From NCBI GenBank assembly GCA_030272585.1, contig BSYQ01000014.1:1674001-1738000 (forward strand): a stretch of DNA of 64,000 nucleotides. The letters are read 5' to 3'. Below the pieces are notes generated by a model, which was not told the DNA's origin, searched no databases, and saw only the letters and a program-made list of their open reading frames with translations. This DNA comes from Bryopsis sp. KO-2023 (Eukaryota; Chlorophyta; Ulvophyceae; Bryopsidales; Bryopsidaceae). Shown here piece by piece: positions 11,879-24,300 of this stretch. The number at the start of each line of letters is the position of its first letter. Position 1 is the stretch's first letter. The translations under genes and the position numbers were made by a program.

Positions 11879-14474
11879 ATGTCTCGAACAACGCCTCCCT
11901 TTGGTGCTAAACGAAAATCGGCCGCGCCACCACCCCCCGCTATTCGTTTCGCAATCGATATGGATTCCGCGCCGAACCCCACAGAATTGTCGCGATTGAT
12001 TTGCGAGTACGTTCGCCAGCTGCTGTACGTTCGTATGCAAATTCCTAGACCTTACGGCGAGCTGAAGACCTTCCTTCAGGTGTTGATTATCTTGTCGACA
12101 AACCCACAACACTCCTGATCCAGGCAATAAATCGGGACGCATTCAATTCTGAAAAACAATACAGCGATTGTTCGAAGTGTGGCGGCGGCGCAGGAACGAA
12201 TGGCCAGACATCAAAGATTGGTTGAGGGATCGTCCAAAAAGAATTCCGCGAATTGACGCGCGTTTAAAAAAAGAAAGTGTGAGTTGGAGTGTAATCTCAA
12301 GAAAAATAAATGCCCCATACGTGTTTGCAGGAGAATGCGGACGCCACGGAACACATCCCAAAAAAAGCAAAGTGCAATAGTCGTGTCGGCAAGAGGGCGT
12401 TGAGGAAATGCAGAAAGGTGGTCGCTCAGCAAAACACTGTTAATTCAAAAGAAGGTTCCTTTTGCGTCAGAGGGCTTAAGGTTAATTTCCCCAGATTTCG
12501 TGTTTCTGCTGAAAGTCTAGCCATTCAACCAACCAATCAATCAATCGATCGATATTTTGAGTGTTGATGTTTTTGTTTCAGTTTGTGGCAATGCTGGATG
12601 GAGTGCTGGACAGCCTTGGAGAGGATCTATTCGGCAAACTGGAGGGGGCTTCCATTGCATTGATTTTTGGAGCAATCAACAGGCCAAAAGAGGTTCATAT
12701 GATTGAAATACCTCAAATAACCTCCACAGGTGACCTGCTGAATATTTTTCACATTATCCCTGCTTTAATTTTTTTTTTGAACATTTCTTTTATGGTCTAG
12801 TTGGCTTTTTTTTTTACCGGAAATATGTGTGTTTGTGAAGTTCATATGAACTGATATCTGTGGAAGTGGCTAATTCAGTTGGTTAGTTGCTTTGCAGTTT
12901 GTACAGTTAAGACTCCGGGTTGTGGAATTTTAAGGGACTTTCGTTGGAATAGGGGTCGGTACTTTTTAATGTAAAAATATGAATTTAACATATTGAACAA
13001 TTTCCATTCATTTTCCCTTCATTTTTTACTTTTTTTTTCTTCTTTTTCTCACGTTTTCATTTGTTTCTTCTCACTTTTTTCTTCTTGTCATTTCCTTGTC
13101 ACTTTTTTTTTTGCAGACAAAGTCAGACCAAGGAACTTAAGATCATTGCAAAAAAGCAAATTGACTAGAGCACAGTGCAAGCTCATCAGAGCTTCCGAAG
13201 CCATCGACCATCCCATCGGTGAGAAAACGAAACAGAAAAAAACGAATCACACGAAAATGCACTCACTCTTACCTGTATGCTTCGCTAAAAATTGGACTCT
13301 TTGATGGAAAAAAGCGAAAAAAAAAAAAAAAGAAATCGCAAATCCAGCTGTGCAAATACAGGTTTAGTTTGAATTTTGACATTCAGGACAAGGATGACTA
13401 ATCTTTGAACAATTATTCTTCCCTCGAACTTTACAGAGACGTTTTTCTGGTTATTCGAACGGCTGAATTTTCGCGCCCCAGTTGAATCCCATTTTGCTTT
13501 TTTTAAAACACAGGGACATCCACATTGCATGTGTTCATTAAAGCACAGCCGAATGGGGTTGAAATTCCAGGATTCATTCCGAAACCAAATTTTCAACTCA
13601 AGCTTCGGAAAGCTAGTCAGGTTGGTTGGCAGGGTTGTATACGATTCACATTCACCTCTGTTTCTGGCTGTTTTTTTTTTGGTAAGAAAAAAGCCATGTG
13701 ATGGAATGTTCCGGGAGCAACTCCTGTATGTGAGTTTATGTGTGTTGTGCTAGGTCTGCATAGATTTCAAAACTGGAAAATGCTCAATTCAAGAAGATAG
13801 GAATGATCCAGGTGTGTTGAAATGCGCATTCATCAACAACCTTGGGACCAAAAATTCATTCATAATCATGCATCATGAATATATATTTTTTACATTTTTT
13901 TATTTTTTTTAATTGTCCTTGGGGGATACATTTCAATAGGTATATATCGACATTAAAAAAATAAAAAAATAGGCATTGTGATCCTTGCTTTTCTATTTCT
14001 CATTTCCCTCATTTCTCAGATTCCCTCTCGACATGTGGTGTCACAATTCGAACCTTAAGTTCGTTATTTTTTTGGTATTTCTCAAAAATCTTTAGTCAAT
14101 GGATGTATTATTTTAATTTGTTACACCAGAGATGAATGCATCATGTGGCCAGCCCAATGTGCAATTGAGAAATGTTGAGAAAATTATCCTCTTTGAAAAA
14201 ACTACATGACCAGAATCATAACAAGCGTTGAAGTAATATCAGAATGCCAGAAAAATTTTCAAAGTTTTTTCGAGCTGAAAGCGGGGCGGACACATCCATT
14301 CGATCATAAAAATTAGTAATGTTATTTGTATGCATTTGTTCATATATATTTATTCATTCAAATTAACATGTGGCTTTTCGAAATTGACACGCTGAAGGAA
14401 AAGATGAAAACATGACTTGGTACAAGGCGATCAATAGTGTGAAAGGATTATCGGGCAGTCAGGATGGGTGGTGA
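11879..14474 (+). CDS. MAD2L1BP: p31comet (MAD2L1-binding protein) homologue
   Basis: HORMA-like adaptor that delivers closed MAD2 to the AAA+ ATPase TRIP13/PCH2, silencing the spindle checkpoint. Eight exons: 11879-12079, 12165-12278, 12331-12417, 12582-12729, 13117-13218, 13514-13620, 13754-13811, 14398-14474; every junction keeps frame and the CDS is 894 nt (297 aa; human is 274 aa). The N-terminal helix LICEYVRQLLYVRMQIPRPY with LKTFLQ aligns with the human CELIKYVMYQRQQIPLPY block. The fourth exon LDGVLDSLGEDLF..IALIFGA matches human LESVLSHLEDFF..VLILLGG. The sixth has GTSTLHVFIKAQ..GFIPKPNF (human MGTVVMAQ..WFRPKLNY), and the end MTWYKAINSVKG matches the YIWFQAPVTFKG tail. Start chosen at an ATG with ACCACC before it; an in-frame upstream ATG exists at 11795. 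Confidence 0.88.
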
Positions 14475-15317
14475 AAAATTCAGTTTTTAGTTTTTGAAGC
14501 TTCTACTGCTGAGCCGGTATTAGCTTGCTGAAATTTCAATCAACCGAACAAATTTCAATTACCAAACTGGTTACCGCATTGGTGCAAACTCGATCAAATG
14601 ATGGAAAGAAAAAGAGTGAAAAGTGGTGGAGGGGGGAATATTAAAAACTAACAGCGGCTTTCCAGGTGCTTTTGAATGGTGTGAAATTGTGTGCTGGGAA
14701 AGTTTTACATACAACTGCCCTTGAATCTATTTTTTCCTTGTAGAAATATGCAAAAATAGGTTTGATTTTTATTTTTTTTTTGGGGGGGGGGCGGAGTGTG
14801 AACTGTAAAATGATCAATCATGTCTATTAATCAATTGATTTTGCTTTGATACAACTCAAATCCATGTTATGTCTGCAATATCAGAGGCCAGTGCCCTCAG
14901 AGCACACACATCCATTCAATTGCTATTCACCAAATCCACCCTCAAAATCCTTTTGCATTGTTCTCTTTTAAGAAAGGCGGTCGACATTTATTCGGGAAGC
15001 ATATGAAAAGAGAGGTGGATCAAACCTCCACCTGTAAAAAATTTTCCTGCAAATTGAGTGGTTACTCTTTCTGCAATGTGAAATGGGACTCTTTTTAAAA
15101 GGACCAACAAATTTGTTATTCTTTAGTTTGGGTCAGTGATAAAGTGCTCGAAAAAATTCCAACTGCTGGCAGTTGCTGGAAGCGAAGTTGGATATGGTTG
15201 CAGTTACAGAGCACGTGACTCACGAGTCCTCCCAGGTCAATCCCCCAGTCGTGGAGCTCGGTTTCAGGCCCATAAAAGCCGCCCCCACCCATTCTTGTTC
15301 CACAACTGCCTTTTTTT
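14475..15317. other. intergenic, probable promoter of the Pro-rich gene
   Basis: AT-rich, with one poly-T/G run near 14770-14790 and no coding signal until the ATG at 15318. A CATAAAAG element at 15269-15276, about 45 bp before the start codon, could act as a TATA-like box; this is inference only. Confidence 0.4.
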
Positions 15318-18300
15318 ATGTCTGGTCCAATGATGACGACAATTCAGCTCTGGGTACTGTGGCTTACCGCCACAGTACTATTCTCAAACACAGTCGCAAA
15401 AGGTAACCGTCTTTCAAACGTCAGGAATGCTGCATGACTGGGTCCACTCTCCCTGACTTGGTGTTTTCTTCTTGAACGCAGACGTTCACTACAGACTATG
15501 GTTCGAGACGAATCACACACTGCCCCATATGACGCCCACCGACATCGCCACCATGCTCATGCAACGTGGGGAAAACGTGTTCGGCACGAGCTGTTTGGAT
15601 TGCAGCCCTGCGTGCCATACGTGCACCTCTCCGCAGCTGGTCACGAGCCCCATAGTGAATCGAATGGAGATGCAAACACAGTGCGAAGCAGAGACCACGA
15701 AACCTTTCAAAAGGGTTGACTTGGGTCTGCTGAAGCAAAGGCTGGTGGAGATCTTCAAGCCGACGTCCATCGAGTTCAATGCGTCAGGGCAAACAAACCC
15801 TATCAAGGCCATGCCACCTGCAAGCCCTCCGCCGCCACCGGTCCCTCAGTGCCCGCCCCCACCGTAAGTTTGCTGATCATGATCGCGGCCGTCCAAAGAG
15901 ATCCCAATCCAAACGACTCACATGCTTCGTTTCTGTTCACCAGGTTCCCGCCACCAATGCCACCTGCTCCTCCACCTTCCCCACCGTAAGATGCCTCCCA
16001 ACTCTGCTTCTAAGCCACTCGCGCGGGGTGAATTTATTTACGTTCTTCCACCTCTCCAGCTCCGCTTCATCGTGATTTTTTGCTAACAGGTCGCCACCTC
16101 CAAACCCCCCAAGTCCCCCGCCACCTTTGCCACCGACGCCCCCTGTCCCGCCGTCACCGCCTCCCGTTCCCCCAAGGTAAGCAACCCAGCATTTTCGATT
16201 TTTCTTCCATATTCCTAATGAAGTCATCACGACTGAGGACTGTGTGCCATTTCAGCCCGCCACCCCCACCACCTCCCATGCCACCCACAAGGTACACACA
16301 AATTTATCCGAGTTCTGTTGTGCAAAACGGTTTGCACTCATTGCGACACGTTTTTCACCTGTGTTTTTGATATCTGCAGTCCCCCGCCGCCACCGCCCCC
16401 TCCACCTTCGCCACCGCCCCCTCCAGTTCCAAGGTACCGCTATCAACAGGACAGTCCACGCTCTCAACAGATTGCACGGAAAAAGCACCAGTGGGATGAG
16501 AAGACTAACTTTTCGATTGTTCCAACAGCCCTCCGCCATCCCCGCCGTCTCCACCGTCCCCACCGTCCCCACCCCCTCTCCCCCCTTCTCCCCCACCTCC
16601 CCCGTCACCACCTCCGTCACCACCGCCATCACCACCCCCGTCTCCACCCCCGCCTCCAACTCCCCCGCCACCGTCTCCACCCGTGCCTCCTCCATCTCCT
16701 CCTCCACCTCCAACCCCACCTCCCCCTCCACCGTCTCCTCCGCCAACTCCCCCGTCACCACCTCCGTCTCCACCCCTGCCTCCAACTCCACCGCCACCGT
16801 CTCCACCGTCTCCTCCTCCCTCTCCTCCTCCCTCTCCTCCACCACTTCCCCCACCTCCTCTGCCGCCTTCGCCGCCTCCGTCTCCTCCACCTCCCTCCCC
16901 GCCTCCCCCACCCCTGCCACCCACTCCGCCTTCTCCGCCATCACCACCACCACTTCCTCCTCCTCCATCTCCACCTTCCCCACCGCCCTCGCCTCCCCAG
17001 TCCCCTCCACCTCCGCTGCCTCCATCCCCACCGCCCTCGCCTCCTCCATCTCCTCCCCCATCCCCACCTCCATCCCCACCTCCCCCACCTCCATCTCCAC
17101 CAATGCCGCCTCCATCTCCACCGATGCCGCCACCTTCGCCACCACCAACTCCTCCTCCCGCCCCGCCGCTTCCCCCCACGCCTCCGCCGCCACCATCACC
17201 TCCGCCTCCACCGCCTCCTTTTCCCCCTCCTCCACCACCATCGCCTCCGCCTCCACCGCCTCCTGTTCCACCCCTTCCACCGACGCCCCCTCCGTCGCCG
17301 CCATCACCCCCACCTCTCTCGCCACCTCCACCACCTCCAAGCCCTCCGCCTCCTTCTCCACCGCCTTCCCCCCCCCCGTCCCCTCCTCCTCCATCTCCGC
17401 CACCGCCACCAGTGCCGCCCCCTCCTCCCTCTCCACCCCCTCTCCCACCACCGCCCTCTCCACCGTCTCCGCCCTCCCCACCTTCCCCACCTTCCCCACC
17501 TCCATCTCCACCCCCCTCTCCACCTCCAACACCTCCCAGTCCTCCACCACCCTCCCCGCCCTCTCCACCTCCCTCCCCGCCTCCCGCGCCTCCTTCACCT
17601 CCCCCTCCACCGTTGCCGCCAACACCTCCTCCTCCCTCGCCCCCCTCCCCGCCTCCTTCCCCGCCTCCACCACCCCCTTCCCCACCCTCTCCACCCCCCT
17701 CTCCTCCCCCTGCACCTCCTCTCCCACCCTCTCCTCCACCTCCTCCCTCACCTCCTCCTCCTCCGCCCCCTTCTCCACCTCCTCCATCTCCCCCACCGCC
17801 TTCACCCCCTCCTCCGTCACCGCCGCCACTGCCACCATCTCCTCCACCTCCGCCTCCACCACCGTCGCCACCTTCTCCTCCTTCTCCACCGCCACCTGTG
17901 CCACCTCCTCCCGTGCCACCGTCTCCACCACCTTCACCACCACCGTCGCCACCAAGTCCCCCTCCCCCCTCTCCACCACCGAATCCCCCAACACCCCCCA
18001 CGCCTCCACCCCCACCTCCGTCCCCGCCACCTCCTACACCCCCACCTCCTTCTCCGCCACCTCCTACACCTCCGCCTCCTTCCCCGCCTCCAAGGTAGGG
18101 ATGGTGTGGTTCATTTCCGAGGTCATGTTGGATCGTCTTCATATGAAGTCTGTGTTTTGAACGGTCCATTTTTTCACTGTATCGTAGTCCACATTCTCCG
18201 CCACCGCCACCAATGCCAAGGTAAGAAAGCAATCCTACGTCTGCAAACGTCTGCACGTTCCGTTTCCTACCACTGAGATGCATCTCACATTGGGTCATTG

Positions 18301-21300
18301 CGTTGTTTTCTTGCAGCCCTCCGCCTCCACCGTTCTCGTGTCAGCCAACGCCCCCGACCCCCGCTGTTCCTATGCAAACGAGCACTGTCGTTTTCAACAC
18401 TGAACTTTCTTGGGAGGACTTGGAGGGTACAGCCGTGGTCGATCAATTCGGCGTGTCGGCGATGAACGACAAGGTGCGTTTCGCCAAGCCGAGCACATAA
18501 AAGCAAACAAAAGCCAAATCCAACCTGAGGTTTTCCTGACCTGTGTACAGGAAGTGGTATCCATCTTGGGAGCTTTGAGCTTAGAGTGCAGTCGGAGCGT
18601 GCGCGCACAGATCACCTTTGCCACGATCAACCCTGATATGCTTCCGAAAATCGAGATGTTCCTTGAGACTGTGGGGAATGGGACGTTCAATGAAAACGGC
18701 TGGGAAGTTGAAACCCCCATTCCTCAGCCAATCATCAAGACACTGGGTGAGTTTCTTTTCGATGATTGGTATTGGTCTGGTCTTATTTGAAGCAGAGGCT
18801 CAAAGGCGTTCCATTTTCTGTTCGCAGAGGCAACGGCCCCCATTCCATTGCGGCTCGAGTCATTGACACAAGACAATTGTGCTTTTGAGCCGCTCCAGGT
18901 ACACAATCGCTTTATGTGTGAGGTTGGTTCTTTGCTGCTGTGGATCTGACAATTCTTTTTGCCCATAGACAAAAGGCTGTTATGCGGAAAGCGGAGTGTG
19001 TTTGGGAAGTTCAGCTGGAGCCCTGGAGGATTCGTGCTTCGATCTCCCCCAGGTTATTATCATTATTGTTATGTTGGTGAAGCCTGATAGGCTCCAATGA
19101 ACTGCAGCCTTTTTTTAACGCTCAATCAGACATTTAACACACGACTTGGGTGCATAGGATATGTGTACCGAGTCCACGTTTTGTTCTTGGACCTCCGTGG
19201 CGGATGTGGCCAGAGTTGCGGAAGCAAATGGGGAGCTTTTGAAGGGCTTGATCAGTCAAAGTCTCCACGCCAGACAAGTGTCCTCGGCGCCAGAGTTTCA
19301 TCTTTGCATGCCATCACAAGCTGCAGCCTGTGCAGCAACAGCCCTGAAGAATGGTGACGATTCCCCAAAATGTCGTTTTGTTTTCAGACTGGCCCTGATG
19401 ACTATCGAGTCTTAATTCCTTGTTGCTCATCGCTATGACTTTTGCAGGCCCTGACTGCCCAGAAAGCTGCCCTTTCGTCACGGTGCAGACCGAAGGTTGG
19501 GAAAAAAGCTGCGATGGCTCCGACCCTTGCTGCAAGTATGGAGTTGTTGAAGAGGCGTGTTCAGATGCCGTTGTGGTGAGATACCGTCAATCTCTGACTT
19601 CATGAACTAATAACACTGCAACACTTTCGTTTTCTGAGACCAGTTTTGATGACGTGCAGACCAACGGATACTGTAGCTGGTCATCCAGCAAGGAGGAATG
19701 CTCTTTTGTGGAAGGGGATTGCACATCTGTTGGACAGAGCGAACAAAAGCTCTTCACAAGCTGCCAGTCGAGCTCCTTCTGTGCGGATCTGGACGGTGCA
19801 ATCAGGAATGATGTGTCCACATTGTGCGAAGACGATGGAGCGGGGCCAGGTACCTGGACGATTCCCAACCTCTACCGTCGTCATGTCGCGGCTGTTCAAT
19901 CTACATTTTGTTGATTTTGTATTGCTTCCAGGCCTAGACATGTGCGTCGACCCCAAGGACACGTCGAAGCGATGCGCTTTGTGCAAGCAACGAGTTGTCG
20001 CCATGCAAGGCACCCTCCAGGCCCGTGTTCAGTTCGAAAGCAATTGCGAGGGTACGGCGGAGGTGGCAGCGGTCAGCTGTAAGACGGACACATCGCATCT
20101 CGCCTCGGACGACTGGTTCTGCCACACCTTCCCCAGCGAACTTTTGGGCGTGATGAATGCGTTGCCGGATGCGTCAAACGCTACAGACATTTCAGCAGCG
20201 TGCTCCAAACTGGATGCATGTCCAGGAGACGCTTGTGAATCATGCGAAAGTGTGATCGCATCGACGTTGTCTCTCCTGGCGGCCAATGCAACAAACGTGA
20301 CGAGCGAGGAGCATATGCGCGACGCCTGTTACTTCTCGTTTATCAGAGAAAACGATGAAGATTCCTCAGAAGTGCGCGAAGATACCCCTTCGGAAGACAT
20401 GTGCCAGAGCTTGAAAGAGGATGCATGTGTGATAGAGGTATGATTCATGAGTCTGTCAAAGCATCTATTCTCGATTGTTCAAACATGAAAACCCAAGTAA
20501 TTGCTAAAATAAAAATGTGCTGCAGGAGGAATGTTTCTTTGACGGAGAGTGCGAGCCAGCAGGCGAGACAATGGACATAGACGAATGCTCCTGGCACACG
20601 AACAAGGTGGGTCGGTTGTTTGGTCCAAAGTGGCTCTTTGAACATCGCAACAAGTGATATGAAAACGATCAAAATGGTGTCGCAGGATGCTTGTCATGCG
20701 CAAGAAGGATGCTCTTTCGTATTGAATGCGCTGAACGAGGACAGGATGGAAGTTTTCTGCGAGCGGGTAGGCAATTCGATCATGGCTTACGGCCAGGACT
20801 ACTTCCGGAACGGCACCAACGCGGCATACGCCGTCGGTCTGTGTGACTCCAACTGTGGTACGAATAATGCCCGACTTTTGGAAAACTGCTGTTCCGTCTT
20901 AAGCGACCAAGCGAACGACTGCTGAGGAACTGTGTGATAGGTGTCGGATGTCCCTCGTGCGATAGTGCAGCGGAGCAGATGTTCCAAATGGGGATGATGG
21001 TGTCGGGAACCGATCAAGAGGCAAGCATCGTCGCAACAAGCATGTGCAAGACGTTCGGAGGTGCAACAGACAGCTTCTTGGCAGGAACGTGTGTCGCTCG
21101 CTCAACAGCGCAGTGCAAGATGGCGGGATCGAAGAAAGCGTGTGGAGATTTTGACCATTGCACGTACACGTAAGATGTACAACTCTGTCGACTCGCCCAG
21201 CCCTGTGTTAGATCGAGTTGTCCCTGTTTGACATCGCGTTTGCCTCCTCCAGTCCCAGCTGCATGCAGGCAAGCAAAGACGACCAGTGCTCGAGTGAGGC

Positions 21301-24300
21301 TGTGGGAGAGGAATCGCCAGAGTGCTCAGCCGCCAAGCTCTGTGAAGACCTCGTGCCTGCTCTCGCGACTGCGGGGGTGGAAACGGTGTGCAAGGAAGGA
21401 GCAACAGTAATGTGCCCTGGACCACTTTGCGAAAAGTGTGAATTTTCTGCACAGCAGATCCTCTCCGAGCTGAAAGCGCTGAAACCAGAAGAGGAGCTGT
21501 GCCCCTTGACAGACGTGAGTGTGATTACGACTCGTACTTGTACAAGCTCTTGAACGCAGGGATTTTTTGTGTGGATACATGTTTGTTGGCTGATATCACT
21601 TCTCTTGTACAGGCACCTCGGGAGACTGTTTGCGTTGCGGAGATATCCAAGATGCACCTCCTGAACCAAAACTGTGGTGACCTCAATTCCATTGGCACGA
21701 GTGTTATTAAAGCAGATTTTGAGGTGGCATGCGACGAAGCAGGTGGGCTTCTTGTGCTTTTTGATTTCTGGTCGATTTCTTTTGAACCGGGTTTCTCAAC
21801 GAGTGCTGATGTTCTTCGCAGGATTCACCAAGGTGCATCAAGGACGAGGGCCCTGTTTGAAAACCATGGAGCTCATACACGATTTGATGCTAGCAGGCCA
21901 TTTGACGAATTCTGTGGAAGGTGTTCGGACGGCATGCACGGAGACATTGGAAGGGGATTTCTCAAGCCAAACACTGTAGGCTGTGATACCGTTGAATCAG
22001 AGACTTCCTTCAGTCAAAGAAATTGTGTGACGATGGTGTTTTACTTGCAGAGCGGAGAAATTCGAATACTTGCAATGCGATCCAAGTGCAGACGTTTGCT
22101 GCAAGAGCACCCAGGAGGACAGTGGTCTCGTCCCCGCACAGCCTGTTTGCGAGGAGACAGACGGCTGTGTGTCAAGTACACGATGCAAACTGAAGGAGGA
22201 CCTTTGTGACAGTTCCTTCAGACAATCTTGGGAGAACACAGGCTACGCCGAGTGTCCCAAGAGCTGTTCATTCATCGAGTCCGTCGACTTCAGATCGCTG
22301 AAAACTGTGAGTGTTTTGAAGCGTGTTCGCCAGTGACTATGATGCTGGCATTTTCTAATTGCATTTTTGTTGTCGTTTGGAAACAGGGCGACGGAAAGTT
22401 TGGGGTGTGTGTGGATATCGATGGACGCGAGGCTTGCCACGGCTCGAGCAGTTGCTCAGAAGAAAGATGCCACAAAGTCCCGGTGAGGGGCTTCTATGCT
22501 TTTCCTTTTGCTTCCAGGGTTGGCGGTTTGACTCAAAACTTGTGCTAACGAACAAAGTTGTATACATTCCTCTCCAGTCGTGCGACGTTGAGCCCTCAAA
22601 GGACTTCTCGTGCAATGGAAACCACGACGAGTGTTGTATTTCTTCGACAACGGCGGTTTTTAGTGAGTCAACCGAGTTGGAGTGCAGGCTGAGTGGATCG
22701 TGCGCCGTCACTAAGCGGTGCATTCGTGCATACGATGCATGTAACAATGCAAGCAACGAATGGGGATGCAGGGCGCTGGGGCGATGCGAATGGCGACCCT
22801 ACAACAATGCATGTAAGTTGGCGAGATCCCGCGAACCTCACCGAAACTTCGTTAACCAAGAATTCGGTTGCTCTGTGTTTTGAGGCGGATTTGTGTGTGG
22901 TTTCCGACAGTCAATCCTTTCAGTGGACGATGCGTGAGCTTCGCCGATGTGTGCAATGACCTGAATACATGCGAAACGATAGAAGAGGGCGGCAAGAAGC
23001 TTTGCCAAATTGTGGATAGATGCGAGACGAACGCCTGCGAGAAGGGGGACACCTGCTGTGGTTTGGATGTAGATGCTTGCGGATCTGCCCCTGGATGCAC
23101 GAGCTCAGGGACCTGCGAGCTTCGTGTTAAGAGCTGTGCCAACTTGTAAGCTTCACCAAATGTCGAACAGGAAAAAAGCCCTTGGTGAACATCAGAAAGG
23201 AATCAGTTTCAGTTTCAATGTTGTTGGCTTGGAAACTTTTCCTGGAAGGATATCAACTGGGGGAGACTCTCTTATTTCAATTAAATTTGGACAGATCATG
23301 TTTCAGTATGGTACTGCTGTGGAACACCTTTGACGAATCTTGTGCCCTCACAGGAAAGACGAAGCGTCGTGCTCCGATTCCAACCTCTGCTCATGGGCAA
23401 TGGATGCGAACCGATGCGTTCCGGATATCGACCCCTGTTCACCCTTGCATGATGCTTTCAGTTGCAATACCATGGAAAGCTCGCACGCGTACGGAAACCC
23501 CTTATGTGCCTGGAAGGAGCAATGCGTCGACGCTTGCTATGCTTGCGGAGACTGCATCTCCAGTATGGAAAATGCCTCTCAGTCCCTGCCACCCGATGCA
23601 AATTTATTCATCATTGCTGCTGCGATACAAAAAGCGTGCATTATGACGAGAGCAAGCAAGGAGGAGTGTCGAGAACTAGCAATCGAAGTCCGACGAAGCA
23701 GGAACGGAAGTCTGGGAAGGCGGCCAGCCGCACTGTGTGCAAAGATCGATCGATGCATGGAAAGCTGTAGTGTGCAACAAGATGAAGCCAAGGTTGCCAT
23801 CGACATGTGTTCGCCCACGGGTTTGAAGAGCGGAGCCAGCAATGCTAACGAAACGTCCCTGACTGCCGGCCAGTGCAACAACAAGTCGGACTGCCAGGCA
23901 TCTGAATATTGTTCGTTCAGCACAGTCGATGCATCATGCACGTGCGATCCAAAAGACGGAGGCGATATTTGCACGTCAGTGGGAGAGTGCAAAGACCTTT
24001 GCGAACAGTACACAGAACAGATTGACGATTTCAATGCCCGGTTTACGCCTTGTGCTTCGACAAACGAGTGCGGATCTGGGTTCACTTGCGACACTGGGTC
24101 TGCTGGGAAATGCAAACAAATGTCGTGCACGGCGGAGAGCGGTCTTCAGATATCCACATGCGATGGAATCTGTGTTCCAGCCGAGCGGAGTCCGACCTCA
24201 GCGACGTTCGATGACAAGGGCGACAGAATTTTGGTCGAGCTCAATTTCCCCACCCCAAGGAAGAGTTTTCCATGTTCCGCTGTGTTTGACAAACCCACCG

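Noticed and set aside
16252-18298. Long open frames on the minus strand (GGGEGG type) and in the other plus frames (Ser/Thr-rich or His/Leu/Arg-rich) over the proline exon
   Set aside because: They are shadows of a low-complexity CCN repeat. Only the PPSPPP frame joins in phase to the exons on both sides.
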